Positions 1 through 8,508 of a DNA stretch of 49,070 bases are shown here, one piece after another (positions within the stretch are counted from its first letter, which is position 1; each line of letters starts with the position of its first letter). The stretch spans positions 1 through 49,070 of the forward strand of contig CACXPT010000029.1 of NCBI GenBank assembly GCA_902769585.1, given 5' to 3'. A model generated the notes under the pieces. The model worked only from the letters and a program-made list of their open reading frames with translations, made no database searches and was not told where the DNA came from. The position numbers were made by a program, and so were the translations under genes. This DNA comes from an uncultured bacterium (GTDB lineage: Bacteria > Verrucomicrobiota > Kiritimatiellia > RFP12 > UBA1067).

Positions 1-2
1 TC

Positions 3-1850
3 GGCGTGCGCGGGACGGACGTGGTGAACGGCGACAAGCTGACATCCGCGAACGCGCTCACGTTCGCGGACGGCTGCAAGGTGTCCGTCACGAATTGGGG
101 TGCGATCTCGCTCTCGCCCGGCACGACGCACACGGTGGCGACGTCTTCCGCCGGCATCACAGGCACGCCGGTGCCGGACGGCGCGGCGGCGCCCGTGTTT
201 ACGGTGGCGAACACGGGGAACGCGATCACGCTCACGGTGAAAACCGGCATCATCGACGTGGTGAACGACTGGGGCGTGCAGCCGGGCGCGGAGAACGCCG
301 CCGCGAACACGGCGGCCGTGGCCGCGCACGTGGCGGAAGTGGCGGACGCTTCCACCATCTACTTCCCGGCGGGCGAGTACTGGTTCACGGACACGTTCGA
401 CCTTTCGTCCGTGACGGCGACGGGCGTGACGGTGTGGAATCCGGAGAAGTTGGCGATTCTCCATTCCGGCATCACGCTCGGCGCGGCGGGGATTGCGTTC
501 AAGGAATGCGCGGGCCCGGCGGTGGTGGCCACGGGCACGGCAGGTCTTGTTATCGACGGCTGCGCCGTCGACAGCGTGGTCGGCGCCTACGCGGGCGGAC
601 ACTACCCATTTGCGGCGGTGAATGTGACGGACTTCAACCTCACTGGCTGCGAGTGGAATGCGAACGCGGCAATCTGGGACGGCCAGGCGTATTTTGACGG
701 CGGCACGCAGGAGACGCTGAGCGAAGCGTATGCGGGCGCTGTTGTCACGTACGTGCCGAGGGGAATATGGCTGAATCATGAAAATCACGACTGGGCATTC
801 TGGCCCGACGTGACAAACAGAATGTGGTTGACGACGGCGGCCTACAACGGCAAGATCTTGCGCAAGACCGGGACCGGCACGCTCGATCCAGGTGCAGACG
901 TCAGCCTCGCCGCGCTCGGCATCGCCGCCGTGGAGGTGATTGAGGGCCAATACGTCGCGAGAGACGACTACAATCTGGGCGTCGCAAAGGGACCGGTCCA
1001 TGTGTGGAACGGCGCGAGCCTGACGGTGGCGGGCTTGAACAAGGTTGTCAGCAGCCGCACGGTCACGGTGTCGGGCGCAGGATTGGGGGGCCAAAACCCG
1101 GCCGTCCGGTTTTCGGGCAGCGCCGTCTGGGACAAGACCGATCACGCGACATGGGTGCTGGAGGGCGATACGACGATGTACGCGGCGACGACTGGCGAGA
1201 ACGGCACGTTCCTGTGGAGCGCAATCAACATGAACGGCCATAAATTAACGCTGAACGGCATCGAGGGCAGCCATTACCGCTTCGGTCGTAGCTTCGACTG
1301 GAGCGGCGGCGGCACGGTGACGGTGAGCCGTGTGACGCTTTCGGCGTCTTCGGCGACCAAAGGCGACTACAAGATCTCTCAAGGCCCAGTTCCGAAGTTC
1401 TTCTTCACGAACAATGCGAAGTTCGTGCCCGACGATGTCAACATCTGCGACATCGTGAAGGACTGCGACTTTGCCTTCGGGACGAAGATCGCGCCGAAAA
1501 ACGCGAATGTGCCTGTCACCTTTGCAAACCTCACGGGCGCGCCTACGGGAACGGTGAACGCGGCGACGATCACAGTGACTGGAAAGTACACGGCGCGGTC
1601 GGTTGAGGTCACGGCCAACAAGCACGCCATTTTTGCGGGCGCGCTCGCGTTCGGCGCGAACGCGACGGCGGAGCTGGACGATCCGACGATTCCGCTGTCC
1701 ACCTACACGCTCTTCACGGCGGATGGCGGCATTAGTGGCAAGCCCGTGACCACGGGCGCGACGGCGGCGGCAGGCTGGAGCGTGTTCAGGCGCGGCGCGA
1801 ACACGCTCTGCATCGGTCCAATGCCCGGCACCCTGCTGATCGTGCGCTGA
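3..1850 (+). CDS. Secreted beta-helix (pectate-lyase-3-like) surface protein, 5' end outside window
   Basis: The reading frame is open to the left edge, so only the C-terminal 615 or so residues are visible. A stretch near visible residues 80-135 (VVNDWGVQPGAEN, then IYFPAGEYWF) resembles the entry motif of pectate-lyase-3 or GH55-type right-handed beta-helices, in which a phrase like DFGAKGD is followed by a helical segment and VYFPAGTY. The remainder is Ala/Gly/Thr/Val-rich with many short beta-strand-like segments, as in autotransporter-like adhesins of PVC bacteria. No C-terminal PEP-CTERM tail or membrane segment is visible; the protein ends in GTLLIVR. A polysaccharide-binding or lyase role is inferred from fold only and no catalytic residues can be assigned. 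Confidence 0.6.
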   Translation, partial: GVRGTDVVNGDKLTSANALTFADGCKVSVTNWGAISLSPGTTHTVATSSAGITGTPVPDGAAAPVFTVANTGNAITLTVKTGIIDVVNDWGVQPGAENAAANTAAVAAHVAEVADASTIYFPAGEYWFTDTFDLSSVTATGVTVWNPEKLAILHSGITLGAAGIAFKECAGPAVVATGTAGLVIDGCAVDSVVGAYAGGHYPFAAVNVTDFNLTGCEWNANAAIWDGQAYFDGGTQETLSEAYAGAVVTYVPRGIWLNHENHDWAFWPDVTNRMWLTTAAYNGKILRKTGTGTLDPGADVSLAALGIAAVEVIEGQYVARDDYNLGVAKGPVHVWNGASLTVAGLNKVVSSRTVTVSGAGLGGQNPAVRFSGSAVWDKTDHATWVLEGDTTMYAATTGENGTFLWSAINMNGHKLTLNGIEGSHYRFGRSFDWSGGGTVTVSRVTLSASSATKGDYKISQGPVPKFFFTNNAKFVPDDVNICDIVKDCDFAFGTKIAPKNANVPVTFANLTGAPTGTVNAATITVTGKYTARSVEVTANKHAIFAGALAFGANATAELDDPTIPLSTYTLFTADGGISGKPVTTGATAAAGWSVFRRGANTLCIGPMPGTLLIVR

Positions 1851-1870
1851 CGCATCACTGGGACAACGGG

Positions 1871-1899
1871 CACTGGGACAACGGGCGTCTCGCCCGTTG
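1871..1899. repeat. Short direct repeat with perfect hairpin CAACGGGCG-TCT-CGCCCGTTG
   Basis: Bases 1879-1899 form a perfect 9-bp stem with a 3-nt loop. The flanking phrase ACTGGGACAACGGGC occurs twice in tandem. The same hairpin, with loop TCC, occurs at 18750-18770 inside a coding region, so this is a dispersed element. Here it lies between two genes and may also act as a weak terminator, although it has no T-run. Confidence 0.7.
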
Positions 1900-1926
1900 C
1901 ATGAATTGTCCATGGAGGTATAAAAC

Positions 1927-4900
1927 ATGAAAAAAGCGATGATAATGTTGGCAGCGGTTGCGGCAGGCGCGACCCTCTTGGCAACGGAGACCGAGGTGAT
2001 CTGGCCGGGCGGCAACGTGAAGGTGGTGGCGGGGAACTGCGCGAAGGTGGAGATGAAGGACGACGTAGTGTACGTGACGTCGACCGAGAGCCGGCCCAAC
2101 GTGTGGCCGGCGGCGTACTTCACGTTCCCCGCGCCGCGCGACTTCTCGAACATAGCCGAGGTGCGGGTGACGTTCACGAACTGCTGCAACGAGACGCTTC
2201 GTCTCAGCACGAAAGTCAAGGCGGACACGGAGCAGGGACAGCTGCCGCAGGGAGGCACGTCGGTCCAGCCGCATAAGGAGAGCACCCACCGCCTGCGCCT
2301 CTTCATCGACAACTGGGTGTTCGACGCGCCGCACGGCCTAGTGGGCCTCAAGCGCAATCCGTTCGTGAGCAAGGGATCGTCGTTCTCGCTCGCGAAGACG
2401 CGCAGCGTCTCGGTGTTCCTGCCGGCGGGTTCGTGCGGCGAGACGTTCGGCGTGTCGCGCGTGGAACTGGTGCCGAGCGAGCGGGATGCCGCCGCGCCGG
2501 AGCGGAAGGTACTGCACGCGGCCACGTTCTCGCCGTGGGTGGACGCCTTCGGCCAGGCAAACTACGTGGAGTGGCCTGACAAGGTGCATTCTGTCGAGGA
2601 ACTGCGTGCTAAAGGCGAAGCGGAGGAGAAGGATCTGGCGGCACGTCCGCAGGCCATCCCCGACGCCGACCGCTTCGGCGGCTGGGCGAAAGGTCCGCAG
2701 CTGAAGGCGACAGGGCATTTCCGCACCGAGAAGGTGGACGGCAAGTGGTGGCTCGTGGACCCCGACGGGCATCTCTTCTTCTCGCAGGGCGTGGACCATG
2801 TGGGCAACGGCTCGTCCACGCCGCTTCGCGGGCGCGAGCACTACTTCGAGAAGCTGCCGCCGGAGACAGGCCCAGCCAAAGCGTTCTGGGGCAAGATGAC
2901 GCATCCGGCCCTGCGCTATTTCTACTCCGATCCCACGAACATTCCGTCGAAGACGTTCGACTTCGGGAACTACAACCTCTACCTCAAGTACGGCGACGAC
3001 TGGCGCGCGAAGCGGACGGAGACGATCCACCGCCGGATGCGGTCGTGGGGGCTCAACACCATCGCGGCATCCTCGCCGACCGTCGCTCGGGCGGGCGAGT
3101 CGCACATGCCGTACACTGTCTGGATGCACGTACGGTCGCGTCCGATCGCGACCGTGAAGGCGCACTGGGGCGCGCTGCTCGATCCTTTTGCGCCCGAGTT
3201 CGAGGAGAGTGCGCGGAAGACCGCCGAGGGGCTGAAGGCGTACAAGGACGACCCCTTCTGCATCGGTTTCTTCTCCGGGAACGAGCAGTCGTGGTCTCCA
3301 AGCGAGACGGGGCTTGCGCGAAACATCCTCGATGCGCCGGACGACCAGCCGGCGAAGATGGAGTTCCTGCGCCGGCTCGCGACAAAGGGGATCGACCCGA
3401 AGAACGTGCCGGACGACGAGCTGCGCGCGTTCGGCATCGCAGTGGCTGAGAAGTACTACTCCACCGTGCGCGACGCGGCGCGGGCCGTGGCACCGGACAT
3501 GCTCTACCTGGCCGACCGGCTTGCGTGGGGCTGTCCCGACGTGGTGCGCGCGGCGGCGAAGTACGCGGACGTCGTAACGATGAACATCTACGACTTCCAG
3601 CCCACGCGCGACCTGCCGCCCGGCTCGGAGGACAAGCCGATCATGATCACCGAGTTCCATTTCGGCTGCTACGACACCGGCTACTTCTACGCCTCGCTCA
3701 TCCCAGTGAAGGATCAGACCGCACGCGCGGCGGCGTACCGCAACTACGTGCGCGCCGCGCTCGACAACCCGCGCTACGTTGGCACGCACTGGTTCTGCTG
3801 GCGGGATTGTCCGATCACGGGCTTCTGCGGCGAGGGCGCGAACGCGCAGTGCGGGCTCGTCTCGATGGCGGACGTGCCGTACGCCGAGCTCATCGGCGCC
3901 ATCCGCACGATTGCGGCCGAGCTCTATCCCCGCAGGAAATACGGTTCCTGCGCGGCGATTGTGCAGGAGCCGCGCCAGGATCGCCTTGCGCGCGTGTCAG
4001 CTGTGGCGGACGGTGTGGTCTGCTCCGTGACGAACGTCGCAACGCTCGGAACGAACGGCGTGGTGCGCGTGGACTTCGTGCTGCGGGCCGAGCCGGAGAG
4101 CGACATCCGCTGCCGCATCGAGCTGCCGCCGCCCGAACGGTGGGACGGGCGGCTGTGGGGCGTGGGCAACAGCAGCCTGGGCGGCTCCATCCCGAGCATC
4201 CGTGCATTTGCAGAGGCGGGGACGGCCGCCGTCACCACGGACATCGGGACGAGGGCGATGGTGGCTGGCAAGCACGATATCGAAACATGGCCGATCGCCG
4301 TCCGGCGTGACTACAGCTGGCGTTCCACGCACATGATGACCGTCTACGGCAAGCGGATGGTCGAGGCGTACTACGGAAAGCCGCCGCGCAAGTCGTACTT
4401 CAGAGGTGGATCCTGCGGCGGGCGTCAGGCGTTCAGCGAGGCGATTCGCTATCCTGCGGACTACGACGGGATCATAGCGAACCTGCCGGCCAACAACGTC
4501 GTGGCGAACAGGTTCAACGCTTGGCTCGCGTACCACTCGACGCACGACAAGAACGGAAACCTCGTCTTCACGGAGAAGGAGATGCATGTGGTGGCCGACG
4601 CGGCGGTGGAGTACCGGGCGTCCAGCGACCCCAAGTTCTACGCAGGGCGGTTCCTCGCGGACGGGCGAGCCTCGCCTGAGGAAGTGGATGCGATCCTCGC
4701 CCTCGCTGCGAAGAAGATGCCTTCGCTTTCGAAAGGCGACAAGCTCGCACGGCTCAAGGCGCTCTACACGCCGTTCTGCGTAGACGGCAAATGCCTGACG
4801 CCGGGATTCGCGGTCGGCACGTACCTCGGCCAGCGCATGAAGCGGAAGTCGGCGAAATACTGGCAGTCAGAGATGGAGTTCGCGAAACAAGACGGCGACT

Positions 4901-5382
4901 GGTACAATGCCAACACTGCGGACCTCTCGCCGTTCTTCGCGCGCGGCGGGCGGTTGATCGTCATCGCTGGCTGGGAAGACCAGACGATCTCGCCGCTGCC
5001 CATCATCGAGCACTACGAACGGATCTGCGCGTTCGAGGGTGGGCTTGAAAAGGCCATGGAGCACTGCCGTCTCTTCTGCGCGCCGGGCGTCGCCCACGGC
5101 GGCGGCAAGGGTCGTGCCACGCAGGCCGGCGTGGGAAAGGCCTGCGCCGCGTACGGGCGCAGCGCTCTTGTCCGATGGGTGGAGGAAGGCGTGGCTCCGG
5201 ATCGCCTCATGGTGGAGGACAAGCCCCGCAATACCCAGTTCCCGGTGGCGACGTACCCCGGCCTGTTCGTGCAGGAACCGGACGGCACATGGAAGCGCAC
5301 GGAGCGTCCGCGATCCAAACCGTCGCTCGCGCCGATCACCTTCGCGTGCGACAGGACTCCTCAAGGCCCCGTGCCGGAATGA
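1927..5382 (+). CDS. Secreted bifunctional enzyme: GH50 agarase-like glycosidase fused to tannase/feruloyl-esterase-like domain
   Basis: The protein has 1151 residues. The ATG has a GGAGG at 1914-1918 and opens a signal peptide (MKKAMIMLAAVAAGATLLA). Residues about 190-690 carry GH50/beta-agarase hallmarks: the phrase GHFRTEKVDGKWWLVDPDGH, a GNE with Glu453 as likely acid/base, and ITEFHFG with Glu576 as likely nucleophile. Residues about 740-1151 resemble the tannase/feruloyl esterase alpha/beta-hydrolase family, with Ser829 in RGGSCGGRQ, Asp1018 in GWEDQ and His1057 in GVAHGGG. The Cys residues of the usual CS-D-HC motif are missing next to both Ser and His. The likely role is cleavage of a glycan and removal of aromatic or acyl esters from it. 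The substrate is unknown. The fusion is clear in one open frame; family names rest on motif recognition. Confidence 0.75.
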   Translation: MKKAMIMLAAVAAGATLLATETEVIWPGGNVKVVAGNCAKVEMKDDVVYVTSTESRPNVWPAAYFTFPAPRDFSNIAEVRVTFTNCCNETLRLSTKVKADTEQGQLPQGGTSVQPHKESTHRLRLFIDNWVFDAPHGLVGLKRNPFVSKGSSFSLAKTRSVSVFLPAGSCGETFGVSRVELVPSERDAAAPERKVLHAATFSPWVDAFGQANYVEWPDKVHSVEELRAKGEAEEKDLAARPQAIPDADRFGGWAKGPQLKATGHFRTEKVDGKWWLVDPDGHLFFSQGVDHVGNGSSTPLRGREHYFEKLPPETGPAKAFWGKMTHPALRYFYSDPTNIPSKTFDFGNYNLYLKYGDDWRAKRTETIHRRMRSWGLNTIAASSPTVARAGESHMPYTVWMHVRSRPIATVKAHWGALLDPFAPEFEESARKTAEGLKAYKDDPFCIGFFSGNEQSWSPSETGLARNILDAPDDQPAKMEFLRRLATKGIDPKNVPDDELRAFGIAVAEKYYSTVRDAARAVAPDMLYLADRLAWGCPDVVRAAAKYADVVTMNIYDFQPTRDLPPGSEDKPIMITEFHFGCYDTGYFYASLIPVKDQTARAAAYRNYVRAALDNPRYVGTHWFCWRDCPITGFCGEGANAQCGLVSMADVPYAELIGAIRTIAAELYPRRKYGSCAAIVQEPRQDRLARVSAVADGVVCSVTNVATLGTNGVVRVDFVLRAEPESDIRCRIELPPPERWDGRLWGVGNSSLGGSIPSIRAFAEAGTAAVTTDIGTRAMVAGKHDIETWPIAVRRDYSWRSTHMMTVYGKRMVEAYYGKPPRKSYFRGGSCGGRQAFSEAIRYPADYDGIIANLPANNVVANRFNAWLAYHSTHDKNGNLVFTEKEMHVVADAAVEYRASSDPKFYAGRFLADGRASPEEVDAILALAAKKMPSLSKGDKLARLKALYTPFCVDGKCLTPGFAVGTYLGQRMKRKSAKYWQSEMEFAKQDGDWYNANTADLSPFFARGGRLIVIAGWEDQTISPLPIIEHYERICAFEGGLEKAMEHCRLFCAPGVAHGGGKGRATQAGVGKACAAYGRSALVRWVEEGVAPDRLMVEDKPRNTQFPVATYPGLFVQEPDGTWKRTERPRSKPSLAPITFACDRTPQGPVPE

Positions 5383-5613
5383 CGCCTCACTCCCCGGGAG
5401 GGCCGAGTTCCTGCGCGGCTGCAATATGGGATAGACTCATCTTGACCATTTGACAAGCCTGTTGTGACAAGTTTCTGGAACTTGTCTACAACTCCACTTC
5501 AAAAACACAGTTAATCGCGTAATCCCCTCCCCTTCTATGCTCTCTTTTGGGAAATCATGCCGAATTTTAGAGAATTGGCCCCTCTCCTAGGATATAAACT
5601 TGCAATCTTCAAT

Positions 5614-5774
5614 TGTTGATAAGTGGTAGATAAGCCACCTCACATTTCTTATATCTTTTTCTCGCTTTTCTCAGAGACATGCGCAATGCCTTATTTTAAA
5701 GGGGGAAATCGGCCATCGCCGTTTTCCACTATCGCATAACATTATCAAATACAGATGTTGAAAGTTGTTGATAA
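5614..5774. other. AT-rich stretch with DnaA-box-like TGTTGATAA sites, upstream of mnmG
   Basis: Two exact reverse copies of TTATCAACA lie at 5614-5622 and 5766-5774, with a partial copy at 5742-5750 and AT-rich sequence between them. Origins are often found beside mnmG (gidA) or dnaA. This could be one lobe of a bipartite oriC with the denser cluster at 15091-15195. Confidence 0.4.
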
Positions 5775-5831
5775 CGCCTCTGTAGAGCATGGTCATGATT
5801 GCCTTGACGATCTTACGCGTAGGGGGTTAAT

Positions 5832-6038
5832 CTCACACCGAGGCACGGAGACACATAGGGAGATTTATAGCTGGGGCTCCGCGCCCCAGACCCCGAACGC
5901 GGGCCAATCGCGGGTGATTGTCTAGCGTTCGGGGCATGGGGTGAAACCCCATCCCCAAATCACCTTTGTGTTCTTTGTGCTCTTTGTGGCTAAAAACAAC
6001 TCCTGTTTTTCTGTGGCTCTGTGACTCTGTGTGAACCT
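5832..6038. repeat. Composite element: three hairpins between inverted CACNGAG / CTCTGTG arrays
   Basis: The left array at 5832-5864 repeats a CACNGAG-like unit. The right part at 5963-6038 repeats CTTTGTG and CTCTGTG, roughly the reverse complement. Between them are three perfect hairpins: CTGGGGC/GCCCCAG at 5871-5889, CCCCGAACGC (5891-5900) with GCGTTCGGGG (5925-5934), and ATGGGGT/ACCCCAT at 5936-5952. The element sits between the AT-rich region and mnmG. Confidence 0.7.
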
Positions 6039-6097
6039 TACCCCCGCTACACTGCTAAAATGTTGCATGCGATCAAGTGGCGCACTACGGTTTTTGG

Positions 6098-6103
6098 TAT
6101 ACT
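6098..6103 (+). promoter_or_regulatory. -10 box TATACT directly before mnmG
   Basis: TATACT ends 7 nt before the mnmG ATG at 6111, so a typical start point would fall at or next to the ATG. No Shine-Dalgarno motif lies between. No convincing -35 is visible at 16-18 bp. Confidence 0.5.
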
Positions 6104-6110
6104 ACCTGCC

Positions 6111-8279
6111 ATGGACTTCAAACCAATGATCATCGTCGTCGGAGGCGGACACGCAGGTGCCGAAGCGGCTCTCGTTGCGGCCCGGATGGGAACGCCGACC
6201 CTGCTTGTGACAGGCCTTGCCGATGCGATCGCCCGCATGCCGTGCAACCCGTCGATCGGCGGACTGGCGAAAAGCCACCTCGTCTTCGAGCTTGATGCCC
6301 TAGGTGGCGAAATGGGCCTCAACGCCGACCTTACCTCGCTCCAGGAAAAGACTCTGAACCTGAGCCGGGGACCGGCAGTCAGAGCCACCCGTGCGCAATG
6401 CGACAAGAAGGAATATGCCAAGCGCATGCAGTCCGTCATATTCTCGCAAGACAACCTTGCAGTACTCGAAGATCTCGTAATCGGCCTGGAAACTGACGAA
6501 ACATCCACTAGAATCACTGGAGTTAAGACAGCAAACCACGGCTTCATCCCTGCTCCTGCCGTGATTCTCACCACAGGAACTTCGCTTCGTGGACGCATCT
6601 TCATCGGGAAAGATGCCACCGAATCCGGCGGCGATGGACGTCCAGCCGCCAATTCCCTTAGCGAATCTCTCGAAAGGCTTGGATTCCAACTCACAAGGCT
6701 CAAGACAGGCACACCGCCTCGGCTCAAGGCATCGTCGATCGATTTTTCAAACACCATTGCCCAACCCGGAGAAGAAAATCCACCATTTTTCTCCCTTCGC
6801 ACACGTCATATTCTCTCAAATTGTGCCACGTGGCACACGCCCAAAGGAGATTGTGCCACGTGGCACAATCCTGATGACGAGCAATGCGGTCGCAGCAAGC
6901 TGCGACCCTCCCGCACAGACGCGCCAATGACATGCAATAACGGGAGGAACGCAATTTATTGCGTCCGCAATTCAAATGACAACACTGTGGATCATGAAAC
7001 AACTTCCATTTTGGTAGGGTCACGCGTCCCGCGTGACCGCGGACGCGCGGGACGCGCGTCCCTACCGAACAACCGTGCCACGTGGCACACACCCGTAGGA
7101 GAATGTGCCACGTGGCACATTGCGCACGCTCCATGGCCGGCGAATTCGATCAGGATGCCGTGTTTTGCTACGCATACTACAGCAGTATCTCACGAGATCA
7201 TCAGGAAAAACCTCTCCAGAAGCGCTCTGTACGGAGGCGCTATTGTCGGAACCGGCGTAAGATACTGTCCGTCCATCGAAGACAAAATAGTCCGGTTCAA
7301 AGACGCGGACAGCCATCATGTCATGCTTGAGCCCGAAGACCGCGCTGGCACGATCATCTATCCGAACGGATTGTCTAACAGTCTCCCGCGCGACGTGCAG
7401 GAGGAGCTTATCCATTCCGTACCCGGTCTTGAGAACGCGGAGTTTCTCGCGTATGCGTACGCGATCGAGTATGATGGGATAGACGCTCGCGAACTGAAGC
7501 ATACTTTGGAGTCAAAGCGTATCCATGGCCTGTACTTCGCAGGACAGGTGAACGGAACCACAGGATATGAGGAGGCGGCAGCCCAGGGAATCATGGCTGG
7601 CATCAACGCCGTCTTCACGTTGAGAGGCGAAGAGCCGCTTGTATTCAGTCGGCAGGATGCCTACATAGGAGTATTGATCGACGACCTTGTGACCAAGGGA
7701 ACCGACGAGCCGTATCGGATGTTCACGTCTCGCGCCGAACGACGGCTAATCCTACGACAGGACAATGCCCGCTATCGGCTGGCCGAGGCGGCCGACAGAG
7801 TAGGAGTCCTGCCGCAGCAGATCCGCGAGGCGACGCATCGGCAGCATGCGTTCATCGAATCCGAACTGGAGCGACTGGGGGCAACCACATGCGAAAGCGG
7901 GAAGACTTTGCTCAGCATGCTGCAGCATCCCGGAGCCAGTTATCGGGACAAAATCTTCCGCCTGCCATTCGTGGATGGCGACATCCCTTGTGCGATTCCC
8001 GATGACGTTGCGGAACAGATCGAGATACGAGCCCACTATGACGGATACATTCGCCAGGAGATGATTGCCGCCGAACGGGCCAAGCGGGACGAATCGGTGA
8101 AGATTCCCAGTTGGCTTGACTATGACAAATGTCTGTCAGTCCGTTTCGAAAGCCGCGAGAAGCTCAAGAAATGCCGTCCTGAGACCCTTGCGCAGGCAAG
8201 CCGCATTCCGGGCGTGAATCCTGCCGACATTGCGGTCTTGGCCATTTTGATCAAGCGTGGCCCAAATACCGATCAGTAG
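6111..8279 (+). CDS. mnmG: tRNA uridine-5-carboxymethylaminomethyl modification enzyme MnmG with a repeat-built insertion
   Basis: MnmG is the FAD enzyme that works with MnmE to modify wobble uridine in tRNA. The start at 6111 puts the Rossmann motif [12 protein letters not shown] at the expected N-terminal place; an upstream in-frame ATG at 6060 adds nothing conserved. Recognisable motifs are [55 protein letters not shown] and the C-terminal [14 protein letters not shown]. The product is 722 aa against about 615-630 in the family. The excess is a roughly 351-nt in-frame insertion at 6801-7151, between FFSL and MPCFATHT, where E. coli has about ten residues. The insertion consists of palindromic repeats and would read as low-complexity peptide (CATWH repeated four times). 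Whether the enzyme tolerates this surface-loop insertion is unknown. Confidence 0.93.
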   Translation: MDFKPMIIVVGGGHAGAEAALVAARMGTPTLLVTGLADAIARMPCNPSIGGLAKSHLVFELDALGGEMGLNADLTSLQEKTLNLSRGPAVRATRAQCDKKEYAKRMQSVIFSQDNLAVLEDLVIGLETDETSTRITGVKTANHGFIPAPAVILTTGTSLRGRIFIGKDATESGGDGRPAANSLSESLERLGFQLTRLKTGTPPRLKASSIDFSNTIAQPGEENPPFFSLRTRHILSNCATWHTPKGDCATWHNPDDEQCGRSKLRPSRTDAPMTCNNGRNAIYCVRNSNDNTVDHETTSILVGSRVPRDRGRAGRASLPNNRATWHTPVGECATWHIAHAPWPANSIRMPCFATHTTAVSHEIIRKNLSRSALYGGAIVGTGVRYCPSIEDKIVRFKDADSHHVMLEPEDRAGTIIYPNGLSNSLPRDVQEELIHSVPGLENAEFLAYAYAIEYDGIDARELKHTLESKRIHGLYFAGQVNGTTGYEEAAAQGIMAGINAVFTLRGEEPLVFSRQDAYIGVLIDDLVTKGTDEPYRMFTSRAERRLILRQDNARYRLAEAADRVGVLPQQIREATHRQHAFIESELERLGATTCESGKTLLSMLQHPGASYRDKIFRLPFVDGDIPCAIPDDVAEQIEIRAHYDGYIRQEMIAAERAKRDESVKIPSWLDYDKCLSVRFESREKLKKCRPETLAQASRIPGVNPADIAVLAILIKRGPNTDQ
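6801..7151. repeat. Palindrome-rich insertion inside mnmG
   Basis: The segment contains four copies of the palindrome TGTGCCACGTGGCACA (6822-6837, 6852-6867, 7074-7089 with one end mismatch, 7104-7119). They form two pairs with 30-nt spacing, and the pairs are exactly 252 nt apart. Between the pairs lie the hairpin GGTCGCAGCAAGCTGCGACC (6888-6907), ACGCAATTTATTGCGT (6949-6964) and the two-hairpin element at 7013-7066. The reading frame stays open through all of it. Confidence 0.9.
7013..7066. repeat. 54-bp three-stem palindromic element (REP-like)
   Basis: The outer stem GGTAGGG (7013-7019) with CCCTACC (7060-7066) encloses two perfect 9-bp hairpins, GGTCACGCG/CGCGTGACC at 7018-7038 and GGACGCGCG/CGCGCGTCC at 7041-7061. 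The first half recurs in the GH92 gene at 44111-44135. Confidence 0.8.
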
Positions 8280-8303
8280 ATGTTATGCGGTATTGGTATA
8301 AGT

Positions 8304-8438
8304 CTGCGACGCTAAACACGGAGATTGGGAGGAGGCACGGTGACACGGAGGTTGTATTGGAGGTGTGCTCACGCACAACTCTTCATCAAACTCCCTGTCT
8401 CCGTGAACTCTCCCTGTTCTCCGTGTTAAGCGCCGCAG
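8304..8438. repeat. 135-bp inverted-repeat element between mnmG and the antiporter gene
   Basis: The 21-nt ends at 8304-8324 and 8418-8438 are reverse complements with 2 mismatches. Inside are further CACGGAG-type and CTCCGTG-type short repeats on the two sides. It belongs to the same general style as the 5832-6038 element. Confidence 0.7.
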
Positions 8439-8494
8439 GCTGATCCCCTTCCCTCCCACTGACCGATTATGGCGTACGGTCGGCGGAAATATGC

Positions 8495-8500
8495 TATAAT
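8495..8500 (+). promoter_or_regulatory. -10 box TATAAT directly before the antiporter gene
   Basis: A perfect TATAAT ends 8 nt before the ATG at 8509 and no ribosome-binding motif lies between them, which suggests a leaderless or nearly leaderless mRNA. The -35 is weak. Confidence 0.6.
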
Positions 8501-8508
8501 AGCCGCGT

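Larger units (their letters stand above)
5383..6110. other. 728-bp gene-free region: AT-rich origin-like part, then structured repeat element
   Basis: No credible coding frame is seen. Bases 5396-5419 hold a degenerate copy of the GGGAGG hairpin family. Bases 5440-5800 are AT-rich and contain DnaA-box-like sites: TGTTGATAA at 5614-5622 and 5766-5774, and TTATCAAAT at 5742-5750. Bases 5832-6038 hold a hairpin-rich element flanked by CACGGAGA-type and CTCTGTG-type arrays. The mnmG -10 box is at 6098-6103. Confidence 0.6.

Noticed and set aside
2338..3789. 483-aa frame on the minus strand opposite the GH50-like gene
   Set aside because: Its composition is that of an antisense shadow and the + strand enzyme is recognisable throughout.
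6801..7151. Intein or group I/II intron in mnmG
   Set aside because: The frame is open but no intein splice motifs (N-terminal Cys/Ser block, C-terminal HN) or endonuclease domain are seen, and the DNA is made of short palindromes.
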